DNA of 59,170 nucleotides from Alphaproteobacteria bacterium. Its GTDB lineage: Bacteria; Pseudomonadota; Alphaproteobacteria; Rickettsiales; SXRF01. The notes below the pieces were generated by a model. That model saw only the letters and a program-made list of their open reading frames with translations. It searched no databases and was not told where the DNA came from. Made by a program: the position numbers and the translations under genes. The stretch spans positions 1 to 59,170 of the forward strand of contig JANYBV010000032.1 in the NCBI GenBank assembly GCA_025360605.1. The letters are read 5' to 3'. Of this stretch, positions 54,723-59,170 are shown piece after piece (positions within the stretch are counted from its first letter, which is position 1; each line of letters begins with the position of its first letter).

Positions 54723-55478
54723 ATGGCTGAACCTAGAAAAAATAATATAATAGCGGTTGCATCCGGCAAAGGCGGGGTAGGTAAGACTTGGCTTGCCGTC
54801 ACGCTTTCACACCTTTTTGCCCGATCTGGCCGCCATGTTCTGCTGTTTGACGGCGATATCGGCCTTGCCAACGTGGATGTACAGCTGGGGCTTACCCCGC
54901 AGCGCGACTTAAGCAGCGTTATTTCCGGCCGCCACACGCTTGAAGAAGCCATCACCCATTATGAAGAAGGTGGTTTCGATATTATCGCCGGACGTTCCGG
55001 TTCCGCCACCCTCGCCACCCTTTCCAGCGAAAAGCTGGAAGCAATTTGCGAAGACCTGAAGCAACTGCAAAAGAACTATGACTTTGTGGTTATAGATCTC
55101 GGCGCGGGTGTTGAGCAGCATGTGCAGTATCTGGCTTCGCTGGCCGCACGCTGCATCGTGGTTATCACCGATGAGCCCACATCGCTTACCGATGCCTATG
55201 CCTTTATCAAAATTACGCATGGCAATAAAAACGCTCCCGATGTCGGCATTGTCGTCAATCAGGCGGCAACGCAGAAAGAAGGCGAAGTTACCTACCATTC
55301 AATCAACAAGGCGTGTGTCAACTTCCTCAATATTTCACCACCGTTGCTTGGCATTATCCGCCGTGACAATAAGGTGAAAGACACTATTCGCGCGCAAAAA
55401 TCCCTGCTTATAAGGGCGCCGCACTCCACAGCGGCAACGGATGCGGCTGTGCTTTCTATCAAATTGATGCAAAAGTAG
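54723..55478 (+). CDS. flhG: Flagellar number regulator FlhG (MinD/ParA-like)
   Basis: A 251-residue ATPase partner of FlhF that limits flagellar number. Deviant Walker A in ASGKGGVGKTWLAVTLS, Walker B FVVIDLGAG, and DGDIGLANVDVQLGL are typical of FlhG/YlxH. Follows flhF by 24 bases and precedes the FliK-like gene by four. Confidence 0.93.
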   Translation: MAEPRKNNIIAVASGKGGVGKTWLAVTLSHLFARSGRHVLLFDGDIGLANVDVQLGLTPQRDLSSVISGRHTLEEAITHYEEGGFDIIAGRSGSATLATLSSEKLEAICEDLKQLQKNYDFVVIDLGAGVEQHVQYLASLAARCIVVITDEPTSLTDAYAFIKITHGNKNAPDVGIVVNQAATQKEGEVTYHSINKACVNFLNISPPLLGIIRRDNKVKDTIRAQKSLLIRAPHSTAATDAAVLSIKLMQK

Positions 55479-55482
55479 CGCC

Positions 55483-57528
55483 ATGTCAGACCTGAGCCAG
55501 ATTACGCTTCTTCCGGTTCAGCAACAGGTTCAGGGCCCTTCCCAAACCTCTCAGGGAACGACCTCGCAGGCGAATACGATTCTTGGGTCACTACCCACAG
55601 GCACGACCATTCAGGGATTCGTCATCAACCGTGACACCTCCGGTAATCCTGTCATCCGCACCGATAAGGGCGACATTCCGTTCAGTAGTAGTTTTTTTCT
55701 TAACATTGGCAGTGAAGTAGTGCTTCGGGTGGGTAATTCCGGCGGCAACGTGCTGGCGCATCTTCTCAGCGTCGATGGGCAGCCTCCGGAAGTAGCGCAA
55801 AATACGTCCGCTTTTTCGAATGATGCGGACGTAATTATCAGCCCACACCTCTCGCCAGCGCCTACAAACTCTGCTCAGTCCACCACCGCAACAACGAGTG
55901 CAACCGCATCGCAGCCTTCCATCACCTTATTGGGGACGATTGTGTCGCAGCCACCCGTCAGCGAAAATCCAACACCGCCGTTGCCTAACGGAACTCAACT
56001 AAGCCTTAAAGTGCTAAGCCTGAATACTCCGGCAGCGCCACCTGCTTCCGGCACACTTCCCGCAGAACCCAATGCGCCAGCCAACTCGTCCTTTTACGCC
56101 ACCTACGCACGCGCCGCAGGTTCTCTTGCCCCACCCATAGTGGCAAGCACTCCAGCTACTGAAACACCCGCACCCGTAACCACTGCGTTACCCGCCCAAA
56201 CGACAACCATCACAACCGAAGCAGCACCACCACCGGCGCAACCTGCAACACTGACCACCACTGCCACCGCACCGCAAACTGCCACAACACCTGCTCCCAC
56301 AGCAACCGTCCCCGCCGCGCCCGCTGTTGTGACTCCAACGCAAACACCAGCCGTTACCGTGGCACCGGCTTTGCCATCCACCACACCGCAAGTAACGGTT
56401 CCCGCATCTGCACAGGCTCCGGTGATTGCCCCCAGTATTCCGGTGAAAAACACCCTAACCGTTCCTGCTGCCCCAACAGTAACCACCACAACAGTGATTC
56501 CGGTAGCCCCGCCAACAGCACCCGTGGTTTCCACCGTAATAACGGGCGCTCCCGCTACGCAAGCCCCTGTAACACCCACTGCAAGCCCATCCTCGCTGAT
56601 TGGTTCCACCTTATCCGCTACGGTCATTGGCAAAGACCCTTCAGGCGAACAGCTGTTGCAATCCCCTATCGGTGGCATCAAATTTCAGATATCCACCGTC
56701 ATTCCCACCGGAAGCCAGATGGACCTTGAAGTGCTGGATACCATACCACCTTCCGCACAGGCGATTGCCGCCGCCCTTGCATCCGACAGTAAACCTGCGC
56801 CGCTGACGGAACTCGCACAGCAATGGACATCGCTTCAGCAGATATTCTCCCTGTTATCTGGCCGCTCCACCTTCACGGGGCTGGATGATTTACTTCAATC
56901 AAACGCCGCTACGACGGCGAATGTCAGTAATGCGGTAACCAGCGGCGTAACCGCGCAAAGTATATCGTCCGGATTATTTGTATTCATTTCAGCATTGCGG
57001 CGTGGGGATTTTAATAACTGGCTGGGTGACAGCAATATTCGCCAGTTGCAAACGCAAGGGCACAGCGATCTTGTCAAAAAAGCGCAAGGCGAATTTTCCG
57101 GACTGTCGCGCCAGTTCACACAAAGCCCGCCAGACCAGTGGCAGCCGCTATTTTTTCCGGTGGCAGTCGATGGCATGATTCATCAGGTACGTTTTTTTAC
57201 CAAGCGTGACCGCAAACAGGATGACTCACAAAACGATAAAAATAAGGAAGAAGATACGCGCTTTGTCATCGAGGTTGACCTGACCCAGCTAGGTGAAGTG
57301 CAGATGGATGGATTTGTCCGCAAACACGAAAAAGATCTGCAATTTGATATGATCATCCGTAGCCTGAACGGCTTATCGAAGGAAGTTCAGGATGATATCT
57401 TGAGTATTTACAATAATATGGGGGCTATCACAGGATATAAAGGCTCTCTTTCCTTCCAGTCAGTGCGGGAATTTCCGGTGAATCCCATGGAAGACATCGC
57501 CAAGGGTGGTGATGCCGTGATTGCCTAG
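55483..57528 (+). CDS. FliK-like hook-length/flagellar protein
   Basis: A 681-residue protein. Residues about 125-390 are a Pro/Ala/Thr-rich, repetitive, disordered region. The C-terminal 130 residues (WQPLFFPVAVDGMIHQVRFFTKRD... VDLTQLGEVQMDGFVRKHEKDLQFDMII) have the order of the FliK C-terminal domain, in which LxxLGxVxV is the hallmark. Position in the flagellar operon supports a hook-length or export-switch role; sequence alone is weak for naming it fliK. Confidence 0.7.
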   Translation: MSDLSQITLLPVQQQVQGPSQTSQGTTSQANTILGSLPTGTTIQGFVINRDTSGNPVIRTDKGDIPFSSSFFLNIGSEVVLRVGNSGGNVLAHLLSVDGQPPEVAQNTSAFSNDADVIISPHLSPAPTNSAQSTTATTSATASQPSITLLGTIVSQPPVSENPTPPLPNGTQLSLKVLSLNTPAAPPASGTLPAEPNAPANSSFYATYARAAGSLAPPIVASTPATETPAPVTTALPAQTTTITTEAAPPPAQPATLTTTATAPQTATTPAPTATVPAAPAVVTPTQTPAVTVAPALPSTTPQVTVPASAQAPVIAPSIPVKNTLTVPAAPTVTTTTVIPVAPPTAPVVSTVITGAPATQAPVTPTASPSSLIGSTLSATVIGKDPSGEQLLQSPIGGIKFQISTVIPTGSQMDLEVLDTIPPSAQAIAAALASDSKPAPLTELAQQWTSLQQIFSLLSGRSTFTGLDDLLQSNAATTANVSNAVTSGVTAQSISSGLFVFISALRRGDFNNWLGDSNIRQLQTQGHSDLVKKAQGEFSGLSRQFTQSPPDQWQPLFFPVAVDGMIHQVRFFTKRDRKQDDSQNDKNKEEDTRFVIEVDLTQLGEVQMDGFVRKHEKDLQFDMIIRSLNGLSKEVQDDILSIYNNMGAITGYKGSLSFQSVREFPVNPMEDIAKGGDAVIA

Positions 57529-57592
57529 CTTTTTTAGGGTAAACAACCATCTTCTGTTTGCGGTTTCCAATGTTTCCTAGTATTTTCCTGTC

Positions 57593-58603
57593 ATGATCAA
57601 AACCGCAAGTATTGAAGAAGAAAAAAAGACCGTATCCCTTGATGCGCTGTACGCGCTTATTCAGCAGGATTTAAAGCTGGTTGATGTGCTGATTTTAGAG
57701 CGTGTTAAAAGCGAAGTCCCACTTATAAGCGATATTGCAAGGCACATTATTGCATCCGGTGGAAAGCGCATCCGTCCGGCTCTCACCCTTATTTCCGCAC
57801 AGCTGTGCCATTACGAAGGACATCGGCATATTGCCCTTGCCGCCGCCGTAGAATTTATCCATACAGCAACCCTCTTACATGATGATGTGGTGGATGAAAG
57901 CAAGCTAAGGCGAGGCCTCGCCACTGCCAATGAATTATTCGGCAATAAGGCCAGCGTGCTGGTCGGGGATTTTCTGCTGAGTCAGGCCTTCCAGATCATG
58001 GTTGCGGACGGTTCACTCAAAGCACTTAAAATTCTCTCGGATGCCGCCGCTGTGATTTCCAAAGGCGAAGTCATGCAGCTGATGACCGAAGGCCAGCCGG
58101 AAACCACCATTGAAAATTACCTGCAAGTGGTCTTGTCCAAAACAGCGGTGCTTTTTGCTGCTGCCTGTGAATTGGGCGCAACCATTGCCGGTCAGGATAG
58201 GCATGAAGAAGCCCTGCGCGAGTTCGGTGTGTATATTGGCGTGGCGTTCCAACTGGTGGATGATGTGCTTGATTACGCCTCCAGCTCCAGCCAGATCGGG
58301 AAAAATATCGGTGATGATTTTCAGGAAGGCAAAATAACGCTTCCTGTCATTCTGGCGTATAGCGCTGGTAGCCGTGAGGAAAAGGTGTTCTGGATAAGGA
58401 CACTGGCTGAACTTCAACAAACGCCCCATGATTTTGAACATGCTCTGCTCCTGATGCGTAAGCATGGCGCGATTGAGCAAACAATTGCGATGGCAGAAAA
58501 ATATTGCACGAGGGCAAGAGACAGTCTTTCTGGCTTTACAAACAGTAAAGCCAAATCAGCCATGCTTGATATTGTGGATTTCTGTACACAACGGCTTTAC
58601 TAG
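57593..58603 (+). CDS. ispB: Polyprenyl diphosphate synthase
   Basis: A 336-residue trans-prenyltransferase making the ubiquinone side chain. First Asp-rich motif LLHDDVVDESKLRRG, second QLVDDVLDYAS, and GGKRIRPAL are visible. The residues before the first Asp motif (EFIHTATLLHDD) leave room for a long product, so octaprenyl or decaprenyl diphosphate is likely; chain length cannot be fixed. Follows the flagellar operon with a 64-base gap. Confidence 0.9.
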   Translation: MIKTASIEEEKKTVSLDALYALIQQDLKLVDVLILERVKSEVPLISDIARHIIASGGKRIRPALTLISAQLCHYEGHRHIALAAAVEFIHTATLLHDDVVDESKLRRGLATANELFGNKASVLVGDFLLSQAFQIMVADGSLKALKILSDAAAVISKGEVMQLMTEGQPETTIENYLQVVLSKTAVLFAAACELGATIAGQDRHEEALREFGVYIGVAFQLVDDVLDYASSSSQIGKNIGDDFQEGKITLPVILAYSAGSREEKVFWIRTLAELQQTPHDFEHALLLMRKHGAIEQTIAMAEKYCTRARDSLSGFTNSKAKSAMLDIVDFCTQRLY

Positions 58604-58648
58604 GCGTTTTTTACGCTCCTAGTTAAACCAGAAAATTTTATTTGATAA

Positions 58649-58975
58649 TTAGCAGTGACCGAGAGCGCCCAGATCCATGATGATAGTTGGAGCACCGAAC
58701 AACACCGCGCAGCCAACGCCGATAACAATTGCCTGAGTCCACGTTACCCTGCCGAGCAGAGCGAGGGTACCCAGTACGCTGATACCGATGGTTGCGATAC
58801 CACGGCCTGCATTACCCGAGAAATTGTCCGCCACGTAACAGATGTAGTTACCGACGTTTGAGTCTTTAACGGTAGCATACAGATCCGACATCAGTAAATA
58901 AGTGATGCAGACGAAAAGCAGCCCCACCAAATGCACAGAATGGTTTAACTGTTTATTCGTCGTTTCGATTACCAT
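58649..58975 (-). CDS. VirB2/TrbC-type pilin
   Basis: A 108-residue type IV secretion pilin-like protein. After a hydrophobic N-terminal segment (VGLLFVCITYLLM) the mature part has YICYVADNFSGNAGRGIATIGIS, LLGRVTWTQAIVIGVG and FGAPTIIMDLGALGHC, the TrbC/VirB2 pattern with two helices. Cys in the YICYVA segment and a terminal Cys are conserved in the next copy's end. ATG 58975. Part of a tandem array; other T4SS genes are outside the window. Confidence 0.85.
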   Translation of the reverse strand: MVIETTNKQLNHSVHLVGLLFVCITYLLMSDLYATVKDSNVGNYICYVADNFSGNAGRGIATIGISVLGTLALLGRVTWTQAIVIGVGCAVLFGAPTIIMDLGALGHC

Positions 58976-59009
58976 GACTTCGCCTGTGATTGAATAGATA
59001 ATTATGTAA

Positions 59010-59170
59010 CTAGCAGCTACCACCAGCGCCTAAATCGGTGATGATGACTGGTGCGCCGAACAATACCGCGCAGCCTACACCGATAACGATTGCTTGGGTC
59101 CACGTTACCCTGCCGAGCAGAGCGAGGGTACCCAGTACGCTAATACCGATGGTTGCGATACCACGGCCTG
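59010..59170 (-). CDS. VirB2/TrbC-type pilin, second copy, cut by window end
   Basis: The last 53 codons of a second pilin gene, beginning before the window end. It runs GRGIATIGIS...LLGRVTWTQAIVIGVGCAVLFGAPVIITDLGAGGSC. At DNA level 59047-59170 is nearly identical to the matching part of the first copy, while the codons for the last residues differ. The 34 bases between the two genes leave room only for a ribosome site. Confidence 0.85.
   Translation of the reverse strand, partial: GRGIATIGISVLGTLALLGRVTWTQAIVIGVGCAVLFGAPVIITDLGAGGSC

Noticed and set aside
56103-56681. Gly/Val/Ala-rich minus-strand frame
   Set aside because: Antisense image of the Pro/Ala/Thr-rich linker of the FliK-like gene.

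Overview
The window is a 59 kb stretch of a flagellated alphaproteobacterium. Support for this comes from a HemA of the 5-aminolevulinate synthase (Shemin) type, a COX15-type heme A synthase, the gene order fliF-fliG-fliH-fliN-flbD as in Caulobacter with a CtrA-like site in front, a 17 kDa-antigen-type lipoprotein, and a VirB2-type pilin array at the right edge. The genus cannot be fixed from sequence alone. Genes are dense, on both strands, with moderate GC; no rRNA, tRNA, IS element or CRISPR array was seen.

Layout. 1-1745: a tandem family of small membrane-protein cassettes with a shared structured leader and a shared GGGAGGGC-type terminator, plus the tail of a third, lost copy. 1756-11153: a hypothetical gene, a methyltransferase, a lytic transglycosylase, a small lipoprotein, NhaA, citrate synthase, a probable small RNA, exonuclease III, HisI and an acidic orphan protein. 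11159-17757 (mostly minus): AsmA-like protein, AroC, orphan proteins, FabI and a glycine-zipper lipoprotein. 18034-23128: heme and respiration block (SUMT, orphan membrane protein, lone heme-copper-oxidase-like subunit, CtaA, HemA). 23216-24972: two GC-rich, foreign-looking small genes around a host-like orphan gene. 25173-34470: AnmK, TyrS, two orphan Gly/Ala-rich membrane proteins, a LexA/CI-type repressor convergent with a degenerate NtrC-type regulator, a secreted protein and QueD. 34467-39878 (minus): ornithine/lysine decarboxylase, deoxyhypusine-synthase-like enzyme, AstC/ArgD, AstA and PdxH, a coherent PLP/polyamine/arginine cluster. 40176-46111: GuaB, RsmB, an M23 peptidase-bactofilin pair and envelope orphans. 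46340-57528: flagellar operon fliF, fliG, fliH, fliN, flbD, flhA, flhF, flhG and a FliK-like gene, followed by a polyprenyl diphosphate synthase. 58649-59170: two nearly identical VirB2/TrbC pilin genes, the second cut by the window edge.

Most unusual signals. (1) Four small genes (594, 1343, 23341, 24972) of odd composition, each with its own promoter, a folded leader and a hairpin over the Shine-Dalgarno site; two have leaders alignable along their length, with one compensatory base-pair change. (2) A set of 7-4-7 direct repeats of PhoB-box type (some also CtrA-like) placed before several otherwise unrecognised Gly/Ala-rich proteins, suggesting one regulon. (3) A heme-copper-oxidase-like protein lacking the His-His pair of CuB. 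(4) An NtrC-type regulator with a receiver but destroyed Walker A, Walker B and GAFTGA motifs, overlapping tail to tail with a repressor that lacks the S24 catalytic lysine.
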